In this document: piece after piece, positions 40,273-49,661 of the stretch
Numbering within the stretch: position 1 is the stretch's first letter
Layout: each line of letters starts with the position of its first letter
Origin: DAHVFK01 sp035310985
Lineage (GTDB): Bacteria; Pseudomonadota; Gammaproteobacteria; Burkholderiales; SG8-39
Assembly: GCA_035310985.1 (NCBI GenBank)
Contig: DATGDH010000058.1
Coordinates: 62,001 to 126,000 of the forward strand
Reading direction: 5' to 3'
DNA: 64,000 nucleotides
Notes under the pieces: generated by a model
Told to the model about the DNA's origin: nothing
Databases searched by the model: none
What the model saw: only the letters and a program-made list of their open reading frames with translations
Made by a program: the position numbers and the translations under genes

Positions 40273-41490
40273 TCAATGCGCGCGCAGCGCGGCGAGCGCG
40301 GCGAGCGCCGCCAGCGATACGCCGACCGATAGAGCAATGGCCGCGTGCACGCCCGCGCCCTCCAGTACCAGTCCGAACAGGAACGGAGCCGCGGCCTGCA
40401 AGGCCCTTGCGAGGACGCTCAGCACGCCCACGCGCCGCCCGTACCCCGCTTCGCCGAACACCGCCAGGGGCAAGGTCCCCTTGGCGATGGTGATCATCCC
40501 GTTCCCCGCCCCGTGCAACAGCGCGAAGCCCGACACCCCTAGCGGAATCCCTCCCGTGAACCAGAGCAGCGCGCCGCCGAGAGGATGCAGCGCGGTGGCG
40601 ATGCGCGCGGTGATCAAGGGATGGAAGCGAAACCGCCGTGCCGCGAGGTACTCGACCGTGCGTGCGGCGACCTGTGCCGGCCCCACGAGCGCGGCAGCAC
40701 CGAGCGCCGCGGTGCCGCCGGCTCCCGCGGCGAGTAGTAGACCCGGCAGGTGCGCCGCCATCGCCGACGTGACGAACGCGGTCGCGGCGAAGAACAGCCC
40801 CATCAGCGCCAGCTCGCCACGCGCGCCGCCGCGCGGGTCCGCCGGCGGCGCGCCGGCGCCGCCGTCCTCGCGCTGCCCTGCCCCGGCGCGCTGGGGCTCG
40901 GGACGCACCGCGGGGATGGCGTAGAGGTTGAGCGGAAGGCACAGCGCGAGCTGCGCAAGCGCCCAGGCCGCGCAGGTCGCACGCCAGCCAAAGCGGTCCT
41001 CCAGCAGCGCGCTCAGCGGCCAACCTACCGTGCTGGCGAAGCCCGCGATTAGCGTCACGCCCGTAATCAGGCCGCGTGCCGCCTGGCCGTGCAGGCGCAC
41101 CAGCGCGGCGAAGGCGGTGTCGTACAGTCCCATCGCCATGCCGAAGCCGAGCACGCCCCAGCCGGTGAACAGCAGCACGGCGTCGTGTGCGGCGGCGAGC
41201 AGTACGAGCCCGCCGGCAATCACGAGGTTGGACCCTGCCAGCATCGCGCGTCCGCCATTGCGGTCGATCGCGCGGCCGACCGAGGGCCCGAGCAGCGCGG
41301 TGATCGCCAAGGCCACCGAAAATGCCCCGTACACAGCCGATTCCGGCAAGGCGAGCGTACGCCCGACCGGGGCCGCGATGATCGCGACCAGGTACACCGT
41401 GGAGGCCCAGGCGATCGTCTGCGTGAAGCCGATCACGAGCACTTGTCCAAGCGCCGAATGGCGCGGCGGCATGGACAACGCGCGCCTCAT
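40273..41490 (-). CDS. MFS transporter
   Basis: 405 residues, about twelve hydrophobic segments in two halves separated by a charged central loop (RPEPQRAGAGQREDGGAGA). The N-half loop GRAIDRNGGRAMLAGS matches the MFS motif A region. Substrate unknown; the overall pattern resembles members of the YbfB/oxalate-formate-like group. ATG 41490 overlaps the guaA stop (ATGA). A GTG two codons upstream is a possible alternative start. Confidence 0.88.
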   Translation of the reverse strand: MRRALSMPPRHSALGQVLVIGFTQTIAWASTVYLVAIIAAPVGRTLALPESAVYGAFSVALAITALLGPSVGRAIDRNGGRAMLAGSNLVIAGGLVLLAAAHDAVLLFTGWGVLGFGMAMGLYDTAFAALVRLHGQAARGLITGVTLIAGFASTVGWPLSALLEDRFGWRATCAAWALAQLALCLPLNLYAIPAVRPEPQRAGAGQREDGGAGAPPADPRGGARGELALMGLFFAATAFVTSAMAAHLPGLLLAAGAGGTAALGAAALVGPAQVAARTVEYLAARRFRFHPLITARIATALHPLGGALLWFTGGIPLGVSGFALLHGAGNGMITIAKGTLPLAVFGEAGYGRRVGVLSVLARALQAAAPFLFGLVLEGAGVHAAIALSVGVSLAALAALAALRAH

Positions 41491-43049
41491 TCCCACTCGA
41501 TCGTTGCAGGCGGCTTGGACGAGATGTCGTAGGTGACGCGGTTGATGCCGCGCACCTCGTTGATGATGCGGTTCGACACGCGCGCGAGCAGCTCGTGTGG
41601 CAGCGGCGCCCAGTCGGCGGTCATGAAATCGGTGGTCTGCACGGCGCGCAGGGCCACCACATAGTCGTAGGTGCGTCCGTCACCCATCACCCCGACCGAT
41701 TTCACCGGCAGGAACACCGCGAAGGCCTGCGCGACCTTGTCGTACCAATCGGCGCGCCGCAGCTCCTCGATGAAGATGGCGTCGGCGCGCTGCAGCAGCT
41801 GGGCGTATTCGCGCTTCACCTCGCCAAGAATGCGCACGCCGAGGCCCGGTCCGGGGAAGGGATGGCGGAACACCATCTCGCGCGGCAGACCGAGGGCGAG
41901 CCCCAGCTCGCGCACCTCGTCCTTGAACAGCTCGCGCAGCGGCTCGAGCAGCTTGAGGTGAAGGGTTTCCGGCAGTCCGCCGACGTTATGGTGCGACTTG
42001 ATGCTGGTCGCTTTCTTTGTCTTCGCGCCGGCCGATTCGATGACGTCCGGGTAGATGGTGCCCTGGGCCAGCCATTTCGCGTTCTTGATCTTCCCCGCCT
42101 CGCGCTGGAAGAGGTCGACGAACTGCTTGCCGATGATCCTGCGCTTTTGCTCCGGATCGGATACGCCGGCGAGCGCCGCGTAGAACTCCTCCGTCGCGTC
42201 GACGTGGATCACCTTCACGTGCATGTGACGCGCGAAAGTCTCCATGACCTGCGCTGCCTCGTTCAGGCGCAGCAGGCCGTGATCGACGAACACGCAGGTG
42301 AGCTGCGCGCCGATCGCCCGGTGGATCAGCGCCGCGGCCACCGACGAGTCGACCCCGCCCGACAGACCGAGGATTACCTCCTCGCGGCTGACCTGCTCCC
42401 GGATGCGCGCTACCGCCTCGCTGACGTAATCCGGCATGTTCCAGTCGCCGGCGCAGCCGCAGACATCGCGCACGAAGCGCTCCAGCATGCGCTTTCCCTG
42501 GCGCGTGTGCGTCACCTCGGGGTGGAATTGCACGCCGTAGAAGCGGCGTGCCTCGTCTGCCATGCCGGCGATCGGGCAGGCGTCGGTCGAAGCCATCAGC
42601 TTGAAGCCGGGCGGCATCGTGACGACTTTGTCGCCGTGGCTCATCCACACCTTGAGCATGCCGTGGCCTTCCGCGGTGCGGTAGTCCTCGATGCCGTCGA
42701 GCAGCTTCGTATGGCCGCGCGCACGCACTTCGGCATAGCCGAACTCACGCACCTTGCCTGCCTCCACCCTCCCGCCGAGCTGCTGCGCCATGGTCTGCAT
42801 GCCGTAGCAGATGCCCAGCACGGGCACGCCGAGCTCGAAGACGGCCATGGCCGCCTGGTCGTGCGATTCCTCGTAAGCGGACATGTGGCTTCCCGAGAGG
42901 ATGACGCCCTTGGCGCCGAACGCGCGCACGAACGCGTCCGACACGTCGCAGGGATGGATCTCGCAGTAGACCTTGGCCTCGCGCACGCGGCGCGCGATGA
43001 GCTGCGTGTATTGCGCGCCGAAATCGAGAATCAGGATCTTGTCGTGCAT
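41487..43049 (-). CDS. guaA: GMP synthase (glutamine-hydrolysing)
   Basis: Converts XMP to GMP. 520 residues: class I amidotransferase with Cys in VLGICYGMQTMAQ (about 80) and His/Glu in FHPEVTH (about 174), ATP pyrophosphatase with P-loop GLSGGVDSS (about 230) and the dimerisation domain ending VTYDISSKPPATIEWE. Eight-base gap after guaB, so guaB-guaA are one operon. Confidence 0.96.
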   Translation of the reverse strand: MHDKILILDFGAQYTQLIARRVREAKVYCEIHPCDVSDAFVRAFGAKGVILSGSHMSAYEESHDQAAMAVFELGVPVLGICYGMQTMAQQLGGRVEAGKVREFGYAEVRARGHTKLLDGIEDYRTAEGHGMLKVWMSHGDKVVTMPPGFKLMASTDACPIAGMADEARRFYGVQFHPEVTHTRQGKRMLERFVRDVCGCAGDWNMPDYVSEAVARIREQVSREEVILGLSGGVDSSVAAALIHRAIGAQLTCVFVDHGLLRLNEAAQVMETFARHMHVKVIHVDATEEFYAALAGVSDPEQKRRIIGKQFVDLFQREAGKIKNAKWLAQGTIYPDVIESAGAKTKKATSIKSHHNVGGLPETLHLKLLEPLRELFKDEVRELGLALGLPREMVFRHPFPGPGLGVRILGEVKREYAQLLQRADAIFIEELRRADWYDKVAQAFAVFLPVKSVGVMGDGRTYDYVVALRAVQTTDFMTADWAPLPHELLARVSNRIINEVRGINRVTYDISSKPPATIEWE

Positions 43050-43056
43050 CCCGTTC

Positions 43057-44517
43057 TCATTCGACGCGGTAATTAGGCGCTTCCTTGACGATTTGGACGT
43101 CGTGCACGTGCGATTCGCGCACGCCCGCGGTCGTGATCTCGACGAAGCGGGACTTCGTGCGCAGCTGGTCCACCGTCCCGCAGCCTGTATAGCCCATGCT
43201 CGCGCGCACCCCTCCGAGCAGCTGCTGGATCACCGCCAGCACCGGTCCCTTGTACGGCACGCGCCCCTCGACGCCTTCCGGAACGAGCTTGTCGACGTTC
43301 ATCTCCGAGTCCTGGAAGTAGCGGTCCGCCGCGCCCTTCTGCATCGCGCCCAGCGAGCCCATCCCGCGGTAGGACTTGTAGGAACGTCCCTGGTACAGCT
43401 CGATGTCGCCGGGCGCTTCGTCCGTTCCCGCGAACAGCGACCCGAGCATCACGGCATGCGCCCCGGCCGCGAGCGCCTTGGAGATATCACCGGAATAGCG
43501 AATGCCGCCGTCCGCGATCAGCGGTACGTCGGTTTTGGCGAGCGCTTCGGTGACGTTCTCGATCGCGGTGATCTGCGGTACGCCGACCCCCGCGACGATG
43601 CGCGTGGTGCAGATCGATCCCGGCCCGATGCCCACCTTGACACCATCGGCCCCATGATCGACGAGGGCGCGCGCGCCGTCCCCGGTCCCGACATTGCCGC
43701 CGATCACCTGCACCTTCGCGTAGCGCTTCTTGATCCACTGCACCCGGTCGAGCACGCCCTGGGCGTGCCCGTGCGCCGTATCGACCACCAGAACGTCCGC
43801 GCCCGCCTCGACCAGCATGGCCACGCGCTCCTCGGTGCCTTCCCCAACGCCTACGGCCGCGCCTACGCGCAGCTTGCCTTGCGGATCCTTGCAGGCGTTC
43901 GGATGCGCGCTCTCCTTCAGGATGTCCTTGACCGTGACCAGGCCCTTGAGGATGAACTCGTCGTCCACGACGAGCACTCTCTCCAGGCGATGCTTGTGCA
44001 TGAGTTGCATGGCCTCTTCGCGCGATGCGCCCTCGCGCACCGTCACGAGTTTGCGCTGCGGGGTCATCATTGCCTTCACCGGCTGGTCGAGGTTCGTCTC
44101 GAAGCGCAGATCGCGGTTCGTGACGATCCCCACCACCTTGCCCCCTTTTACGACCGGAAAGCCGGAGATCTTGTATTGGTGCTGCAAGGCGATCACTTCG
44201 CGCACCGTCATCTCCGGCGTCACCGTCATGGGGTCGCGCAGCACGCCGGATTCGAAGCGCTTGACCTTGGCCACCTCCGCCGCCTGCGTCTGCGGAGTCA
44301 GGTTCTTGTGCACGATGCCGATGCCGCCTTCCTGCGCGATGGCGATCGCCAGACGCGCCTCGGTGACGGTGTCCATCGCCGCAGACACGAGCGGGACATT
44401 CAGCTCGAGCGTACGCGTCAGGCGGGTTTTCAGGGAGACTTCGCGCGGCAGGACGCGCGAGTGGGCGGGAAGGAGGAGAACGTCGTCGAAGGTCAGCGCC
44501 TTCTGGATGACGCGCAT
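43057..44517 (-). CDS. guaB: Inosine-5'-monophosphate dehydrogenase
   Basis: Oxidises IMP to XMP, the committing step to guanine nucleotides. 486 residues: TIM barrel with catalytic Cys in GIGPGSICTTRIVAGVG near 305, flap with the YRGMGSLGAM region, and two CBS domains inserted at about 95-205 (MTVTPEMTVREVIAL, MMTPQRKLVTVREG). ATG 44517 has a perfect minus-strand TATAAT 27 bases upstream. Confidence 0.96.
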   Translation of the reverse strand: MRVIQKALTFDDVLLLPAHSRVLPREVSLKTRLTRTLELNVPLVSAAMDTVTEARLAIAIAQEGGIGIVHKNLTPQTQAAEVAKVKRFESGVLRDPMTVTPEMTVREVIALQHQYKISGFPVVKGGKVVGIVTNRDLRFETNLDQPVKAMMTPQRKLVTVREGASREEAMQLMHKHRLERVLVVDDEFILKGLVTVKDILKESAHPNACKDPQGKLRVGAAVGVGEGTEERVAMLVEAGADVLVVDTAHGHAQGVLDRVQWIKKRYAKVQVIGGNVGTGDGARALVDHGADGVKVGIGPGSICTTRIVAGVGVPQITAIENVTEALAKTDVPLIADGGIRYSGDISKALAAGAHAVMLGSLFAGTDEAPGDIELYQGRSYKSYRGMGSLGAMQKGAADRYFQDSEMNVDKLVPEGVEGRVPYKGPVLAVIQQLLGGVRASMGYTGCGTVDQLRTKSRFVEITTAGVRESHVHDVQIVKEAPNYRVE

Positions 44518-44543
44518 TGAGGTTACCTTTCTCGCAAAGCGGC

Positions 44544-44549
44544 ATTATA
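44544..44549 (-). promoter_or_regulatory. -10 box of the guaB-guaA promoter
   Basis: Minus-strand TATAAT at 44549-44544, 27 bases before the guaB start. No good -35 is seen at 16-18 bases, so the promoter is proposed from the -10 and its position only. Confidence 0.5.
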
Positions 44550-44663
44550 CGTGAGCGTGAGAAGTACTCGTTTGACGGTTTCAGGGAAAGCCGATACCGT
44601 CGCCGTGTTCTCCGGGGCGCGCATGCTGCACGAGAGCCTCGAGACCGAGCGGTGGGAGGGAGC

Positions 44664-45161
44664 ATGAGACTGTCGCAGTGGATCATCCTTGTGGCTTGCG
44701 GCCTGGCCGCGGCCGCGGCGCATGCACAAGGCTACAAATGGATCGACAAGGACGGACACGTGAAATACGGAGACACGCCTCCGCCCGGCGTGAATGCCAC
44801 CCCGCTCGGCCCGCCTCCGCCGCCCGTCAGCACGGAGTCCCCTTCGAGCGCCGCGAGCGCCGGTGGCGGCGGAGCCGCGACGGCGCCCAAGGGTCCGCTG
44901 ACGCCGGCCCAGCAGGAGCTCGAGTTCCGCCGCCGCATCAAGGAAGCCCAGGAAGCTGCCGCCAAGGCGGACAAGGAACGCCAGCAGGCGGAGGAAAAAA
45001 AGCAGAACTGCTCCGACGCGCAGGAGGCGCTGCGCACGCTCGAGAGCGGCCAGCGCATCATGCGCACGGACCAAAGCGGCGAACGCTACTTCATCAGCGA
45101 CCAGCAGCGCGCAGCGGATGAGGCGCGCGCGCGCAAGGCGGTAAGCGACTACTGCAACTAG
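44664..45161 (+). CDS. DUF4124-domain exported protein
   Basis: 165 residues. Signal peptide to about residue 22 (IILVACGLAAAAAHAQ), DUF4124 domain (YKWIDKDGHVKYGDTPPPG), a proline/alanine-rich linker, then a charged coiled-coil-like helix (RRRIKEAQEAAAKADKERQQ) and a C-terminal Cys pair. Periplasmic, function unknown; common in beta- and gammaproteobacteria near guaB. GGGAGGG precedes ATG 44664. Its last four bases overlap the convergent rnfH gene. Confidence 0.85.
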   Translation: MRLSQWIILVACGLAAAAAHAQGYKWIDKDGHVKYGDTPPPGVNATPLGPPPPPVSTESPSSAASAGGGGAATAPKGPLTPAQQELEFRRRIKEAQEAAAKADKERQQAEEKKQNCSDAQEALRTLESGQRIMRTDQSGERYFISDQQRAADEARARKAVSDYCN

Positions 45162-45451
45162 CGGCGGCGGCGGCGCTGGGCGACGCGCGCCCGCCGCGCC
45201 TCCTTCGGATCGATCTCAAGCGGGCGATACACTTCGACTCGGTCGCCGTCGGTGAGCGCCTGGGCCGCCGAGACCCGCCGGCCGTGTATGCCGAGCGGCT
45301 CGCGCCGGAGATCCAGCTCCGGGTGACGCGCGAGCAGACCCGAGGCTTCGAGTGCCTGCCTCGCAGTGCAGCCCTCGGGGAGACGCAGGCTGACTGCATC
45401 GAGCTGTCCCAGCCGCGCATACACGACCTCAATTTGCAGGCGCTTGGCCAT
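45158..45451 (-). CDS. rnfH: RnfH family ubiquitin-like protein
   Basis: About 97 residues with a beta-grasp pattern: KRLQIEVVYARLGQ, LPEGCTARQALEASGLL and GDRVEVYRPLEIDPKEARR are family blocks. Function unproven; almost always next to ratA. ATG 45451 lies inside the end of ratA (23-base overlap); an upstream in-frame start at 45466 is less likely. Ends in a basic RRRRR tail. Confidence 0.88.
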   Translation of the reverse strand: MAKRLQIEVVYARLGQLDAVSLRLPEGCTARQALEASGLLARHPELDLRREPLGIHGRRVSAAQALTDGDRVEVYRPLEIDPKEARRARVAQRRRRR

Positions 45452-45875
45452 ACAAGGCCTCGGCACGGCGACTGAAGCTGCCGACCATGGAATCCGCGAT
45501 ATGGCTGAACAGCGGGTCCAGCGCCTTGGCCAGCAATCGGCTGGAGAACTGGTACTCGAGCCGGAATTCGATGCGTGCCGCGCGCTCTCCGAGCGGCAAG
45601 AAGCGCCAGCTCGCGGCGAAGTGCTTGAATGGGCCCTCGACGAGCCGCATATCGATACCCTCGCCGGGCCGATTGGCGTTTTCCGTCGTAAAGCTTTGCC
45701 GAATGCCCCTGATCCCTACCGTTATCGTGGCGAGGGTACGACCGGGTTCGCGCGTGTGCACCTTGGCCGCGAGGCACCAGGGCAGGAATTCGGGATAGGC
45801 CTCGACGTCTTCCACCAAGGCAAACAGCGCGCCGGCGGGATGCTCTACGATGGCGGAGCGCACGATGCGCCTCAC
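45429..45875 (-). CDS. ratA: RatA/COQ10-type START domain protein
   Basis: 148 residues of the polyketide-cyclase/START superfamily: ALFALVEDVEAYPEFLPWCLAA near 16-37 and a C-terminal amphipathic helix. Homologues are described as the RatA toxin acting on 50S subunits and as coenzyme-Q binding proteins; which applies here cannot be told. Divergent from smpB across 50 bases, the classic smpB-ratA-rnfH arrangement. Confidence 0.9.
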   Translation of the reverse strand: MRRIVRSAIVEHPAGALFALVEDVEAYPEFLPWCLAAKVHTREPGRTLATITVGIRGIRQSFTTENANRPGEGIDMRLVEGPFKHFAASWRFLPLGERAARIEFRLEYQFSSRLLAKALDPLFSHIADSMVGSFSRRAEALYGQAPAN

Positions 45876-45925
45876 GGCCTTGCCCGCTGCGCTGCTAAAA
45901 TCCGCCCCCTTTCCGACCCGCGCCC

Positions 45926-46372
45926 ATGTCCATCGTCCAGAATCGCAAGGCTCATCACGATTATTTCGTCGAGGAGCGCTACGAGGCGGGGTTGGCGCTC
46001 GAGGGCTGGGAGGTCAAGGCGATCCGCGCCGGGCGGGTCCAGATCGCCGACGCCTACGTCGTGGTGCGCAACGCTGCGCTGTGGCTGCTCGGTGCGCACA
46101 TCAGTCCGCTGCCTACCGTGTCGACGCACTTCACGCCGGACCCCACGCGCACCCGCAAGCTGCTGATGCACGCCGAGGAAATCAAGAGGCTCATCGGCAA
46201 GGTCGAGCAGCGAGGCCATACGCTGATCCCGCTGGATATGCATTACCGCAAAGGGCGCATCAAGCTCGAGATCGCACTCGCGCGCGGCAAACTCAAGCAC
46301 GACAAGCGGGCCTCCGAGCGCGAACGCGAATGGCAGCGCGACAAGCAGCGGCTGCTGCGCGGCCGCGGTTGA
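45926..46372 (+). CDS. smpB: SsrA-binding protein SmpB
   Basis: Partner of tmRNA in rescue of stalled ribosomes. 148 residues. N terminus VQNRKAHHDYFVEERYEAGL, core GWEVKAIRAGR and basic C-terminal tail (SEREREWQRDKQRLLRGRG), which enters the decoding centre. The tmRNA gene is not in this window. ATG 45926 is the natural start. Confidence 0.96.
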   Translation: MSIVQNRKAHHDYFVEERYEAGLALEGWEVKAIRAGRVQIADAYVVVRNAALWLLGAHISPLPTVSTHFTPDPTRTRKLLMHAEEIKRLIGKVEQRGHTLIPLDMHYRKGRIKLEIALARGKLKHDKRASEREREWQRDKQRLLRGRG

Positions 46373-46383
46373 ATCCGAGCGCC

Positions 46384-48783
46384 TCAGGCGACCGGGGACG
46401 CTGCCTTCTTCGCATCGCCTGACGGAGATTTGCCGGCGAGCGAGAGCCAGGTCGACACGACGGTATCGGGATTGAGCGACAGGCTCTCGATGCCCTGCTC
46501 CATGAGCCAGCGCGCCAGGTCCGGATGATCCGACGGCCCCTGGCCGCAGATTCCCACGTACTTGCCATGCTTGCGGCAGGCCCGGATCGCCATCGAGAGC
46601 ATCGCCTTCACCGCTGGGTCGCGCTCGTCAAATATCTCGGCGACCAGCCCGGAGTCCCTGTCCAGCCCGAGCGTCAGCTGCGTCATGTCGTTCGAACCGA
46701 TCGAGAAGCCGTCGAAGTGCTCGAGGAATTCCTCCGCCAGCACCGCGTTCGAGGGCAGCTCGCACATCATCACCAGACGCAGGCCGTTGGTGCCGCGCTT
46801 GAGGCCCTTTTGCTCCAGCAGGCGCACCACCTGGCGCGCCTCGCTCAGGGTGCGCACGAACGGCACCATCAGCTCGACGTTCGTCAGACCCAGTTCGTCG
46901 CGCACCTTCTTCAGGGCGGCGCACTCGAGCTCGAAGCAGTCCCTGAAGCTTTGCGCGATGTAGCGCGAGGCGCCGCGGAATCCGAGCATCGGGTTCTCCT
47001 CTTCCGGCTCGTAGCGCTCGCCGCCCAGCAGCTTGCGGTATTCGTTCGACTTGAAGTCCGACAGCCGCACGATTACCGGCCGCGGCCAGAATGCCGCGGC
47101 GATGGTCGCCACGCCCTCCACAAGCTTCTCGCTGAAGAAAGTCTTCGGGTCGGGGTAGCCGCGTGCGGCCTTTTCAACCTTCGTCTTCAGCTCGGCCGGG
47201 AGCTTCGGATATTCGAGGCAGGCGCGCGGATGCACGCCGATCTCGTTGTTGATGATGAACTCGAGGCGCGCCAGCCCAACCCCTGCGCTCGGCAGCTGCG
47301 CGAAATCGAAGGCGAGCTGCGGATTGCCGACGTTCATGGCGATCTTGACCGGAATCATCGGCATCTCGCCGAGCTCACTGGTGACGACGTCGAACGGCAA
47401 GATGCCGTCGTAGACGTTGCCCGTATCGCCTTCTGCGCACGATACGGTCACCTGTCTGTCGTTGGCCAGGCGCTCGGTCGCGTTGCCGCAGCCCACCACC
47501 GCGGGAATGCCGAGCTCGCGCGCGATGATCGCCGCGTGGCAGGTGCGCCCTCCCCGATTGGTGACGATCGCAGAGGCAAGCTTCATCACCGGCTCCCAGT
47601 TCGGATCGGTCATGTCGGTCACCAGCACGTCGCCTTTGCGCACCAGCGACATCTGCGAGGCATCTTTCACCAGCCGGACGGCCCCGGTGCCGATCTTGTG
47701 GCCGATCGCGCGCCCGTTGACCAGGACCCTGGAGCTTCCCTTTAGCGTATAGCGCTCGCCTGCGCCCTGCTTGCGCGAGCGAACCGTCTCGGGCCGTGCC
47801 TGCAAGACGTAAAGTTTGCCGTCGAGGCCGTCCTTGGCCCATTCAATGTCCATCGGCCGGCCGTAGTGTTTCTCGATTTCGACCGCGTAGCGTGCCAGCT
47901 CGAGCACCTCGGCGTCCGACAGCGAAAAGCGGTTGCGCTCGCCGTCGGCGACGTCGACTGTGCGCGTCGAGCGTCCGGCCGCTTGCGCGTCCGCGAACAC
48001 CATCTTGCTAAGCTTCGAGCCCAGGGCGCGGCGGATAACGGCAGGTCGCCCCCGGGCGAGCATGGGCTTGTGCACGTAGAACTCGTCGGGGTTGACGGCG
48101 CCCTGCACCACCATCTCGCCCAGGCCCCAGGAAGCCGTGATGAAGACGACGTCGCGGAAGCCGGATTCCGTGTCGAGCGTGAACATCACCCCGCTGGAGC
48201 CGAGATCGCTGCGCACCATCTGCTGCACGGCGGCCGACAGGGAGACGCCGCCATGATCGAACCCGTGGTGCACCCGGTAGGAGATCGCCCTGTCGTTGTA
48301 CAGGGATGCATAGACCTGACGGATCGCCTCCAGCACGTTCCCCACTCCGTGAATATTCAGAAAGGTCTCTTGTTGTCCGGCGAACGACGCGTCGGGCAGA
48401 TCCTCGGCCGTCGCTGAAGACCGCACCGCAAACGAGGTTTGACTCGAAATTGAAGCGACAAGTTCTTGATAGTTCTTCTGTATTGCCGCTTCAATATCCG
48501 CCGGAAATGGCGCCGCCTCGATCCATGCGCGAATCTCCTTGCCACAGGCCGCGAGCGCCCTGACGTCGGTCGGGTCGAGCCGCGCAAGACGCTCGCCGAT
48601 GCGCCGGTCCAGTCCGCTGTGAGACAGAAACCTGCGGTAGGCTTCGGCAGTGGTGGCGAAGCCGCCAGGGACGCGGATGCCGGCTTGCGACAGATGGCCC
48701 ATCATCTCTCCCAGCGAAGCGTTCTTGCCTCCGACCTGGTCCAGGTCGGTCATGCGCAGATCCCTCAGCCAAGACACCAACAT
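46384..48783 (-). CDS. ppsA: Phosphoenolpyruvate synthase
   Basis: Makes PEP from pyruvate and ATP for gluconeogenesis. 799 residues from ATG 48783, which has a GGGAG site; a TTG at 48819 is in frame but weaker. N-terminal ATP-binding domain (VGGKNASLGEMMGHL), central swivelling domain with phospho-His in GGRTCHAAIIARELGIPAV, and C-terminal PEP-binding barrel with GSNDMTQLTLGLDRDSG and the catalytic Cys in GICGQGPSDHP. Divergent from its regulator gene; ten bases from the convergent smpB. Confidence 0.96.
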   Translation of the reverse strand: MLVSWLRDLRMTDLDQVGGKNASLGEMMGHLSQAGIRVPGGFATTAEAYRRFLSHSGLDRRIGERLARLDPTDVRALAACGKEIRAWIEAAPFPADIEAAIQKNYQELVASISSQTSFAVRSSATAEDLPDASFAGQQETFLNIHGVGNVLEAIRQVYASLYNDRAISYRVHHGFDHGGVSLSAAVQQMVRSDLGSSGVMFTLDTESGFRDVVFITASWGLGEMVVQGAVNPDEFYVHKPMLARGRPAVIRRALGSKLSKMVFADAQAAGRSTRTVDVADGERNRFSLSDAEVLELARYAVEIEKHYGRPMDIEWAKDGLDGKLYVLQARPETVRSRKQGAGERYTLKGSSRVLVNGRAIGHKIGTGAVRLVKDASQMSLVRKGDVLVTDMTDPNWEPVMKLASAIVTNRGGRTCHAAIIARELGIPAVVGCGNATERLANDRQVTVSCAEGDTGNVYDGILPFDVVTSELGEMPMIPVKIAMNVGNPQLAFDFAQLPSAGVGLARLEFIINNEIGVHPRACLEYPKLPAELKTKVEKAARGYPDPKTFFSEKLVEGVATIAAAFWPRPVIVRLSDFKSNEYRKLLGGERYEPEEENPMLGFRGASRYIAQSFRDCFELECAALKKVRDELGLTNVELMVPFVRTLSEARQVVRLLEQKGLKRGTNGLRLVMMCELPSNAVLAEEFLEHFDGFSIGSNDMTQLTLGLDRDSGLVAEIFDERDPAVKAMLSMAIRACRKHGKYVGICGQGPSDHPDLARWLMEQGIESLSLNPDTVVSTWLSLAGKSPSGDAKKAASPVA

Positions 48784-48842
48784 CGCCACCGCTCCCTCGC
48801 TATTGCCCAGATCAGGCAAAAGATTCTATTTTACCGGCATCC

Positions 48843-49661
48843 ATGCGCCGCACAGTCTTCTTCGTTTCCGACGGCACGGGCATCACCTCGCAGATGCTCG
48901 GACACAGCCTGCTGACGCAGTTCGAAGGCGTTGACTTCGATCAGGTGACGCTGTCATTCATCGATAGCGTGCAGAAGGCCGAGGAGTGCCGGGCACGCAT
49001 CGATCAGGAGGTGACCCGCGGAAACGGCCATCCGATCGTGTTTTCGACTCTGGTGAACAGCGACGTTCGCGCGGTCATCCGCAATACGAGCGCGCTGTTC
49101 TTGGACTTCTTCGAGACGTTCATCGGACCGCTGGAGGCCGGGCTCGGCATACCCTCCACGCACTCGATCGGTCGCTCACACAGCGCGATGGACAAGAAGG
49201 AGTACCACAACCGCATCGAGGCGATAAATTTCGCGATGTCGCACGACGACGGCGCCACGGACGTCGATCTGGACGCGGCGGACGTGATCCTGGTTGGCGT
49301 GTCACGCAGCGGCAAGACGCCCACTTGCCTTTATCTCGCATTGCAGTTCGGCGTCAGGGCCGCCAACTATCCTCTGGTCCCCGAGGACCTTGAACGCAGG
49401 CAGCTGCCTCGCGCGCTACGCGCGCAGAAGTCCAAGCTCTATGGCCTGAGCATCGCACCGGAGCGGCTCGCGGAAATCCGCCAGTCACGGCGTCCGCACA
49501 GCCGCTATGCCGACCCGGCCAATTGCCGCTACGAGGTCGATCAGGCGCAGGACCTGATGCGGCGCGAGGGTATACGCTGGCTGGACACCACGGCGAAATC
49601 GATCGAAGAGATATCCACGACCATCATGCGCGAGCTCAGGATCGAGAAGCACCTGTTCTGA
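48843..49661 (+). CDS. ppsR: PEP synthase regulatory protein (kinase/pyrophosphorylase)
   Basis: ADP-dependent kinase and phosphate-dependent pyrophosphorylase that inactivates and reactivates PEP synthase by threonine phosphorylation. 272 residues. N terminus TVFFVSDGTGITSQMLGHSLL, P-loop GVSRSGKTPTCLYLA near 148 and LERRQLPRALR region. Divergently transcribed from ppsA with 59 bases between them, which links it to its target. The last 26 bases overlap the convergent RNA methyltransferase gene. Confidence 0.95.
   Translation: MRRTVFFVSDGTGITSQMLGHSLLTQFEGVDFDQVTLSFIDSVQKAEECRARIDQEVTRGNGHPIVFSTLVNSDVRAVIRNTSALFLDFFETFIGPLEAGLGIPSTHSIGRSHSAMDKKEYHNRIEAINFAMSHDDGATDVDLDAADVILVGVSRSGKTPTCLYLALQFGVRAANYPLVPEDLERRQLPRALRAQKSKLYGLSIAPERLAEIRQSRRPHSRYADPANCRYEVDQAQDLMRREGIRWLDTTAKSIEEISTTIMRELRIEKHLF

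Noticed and set aside
41595..44520. Two long plus-strand open frames (about 490 and 515 codons) antisense to guaA and guaB
   Set aside because: They mirror highly conserved genes in high-GC DNA, are Arg/His/Ala-rich and match no family; shadow frames.
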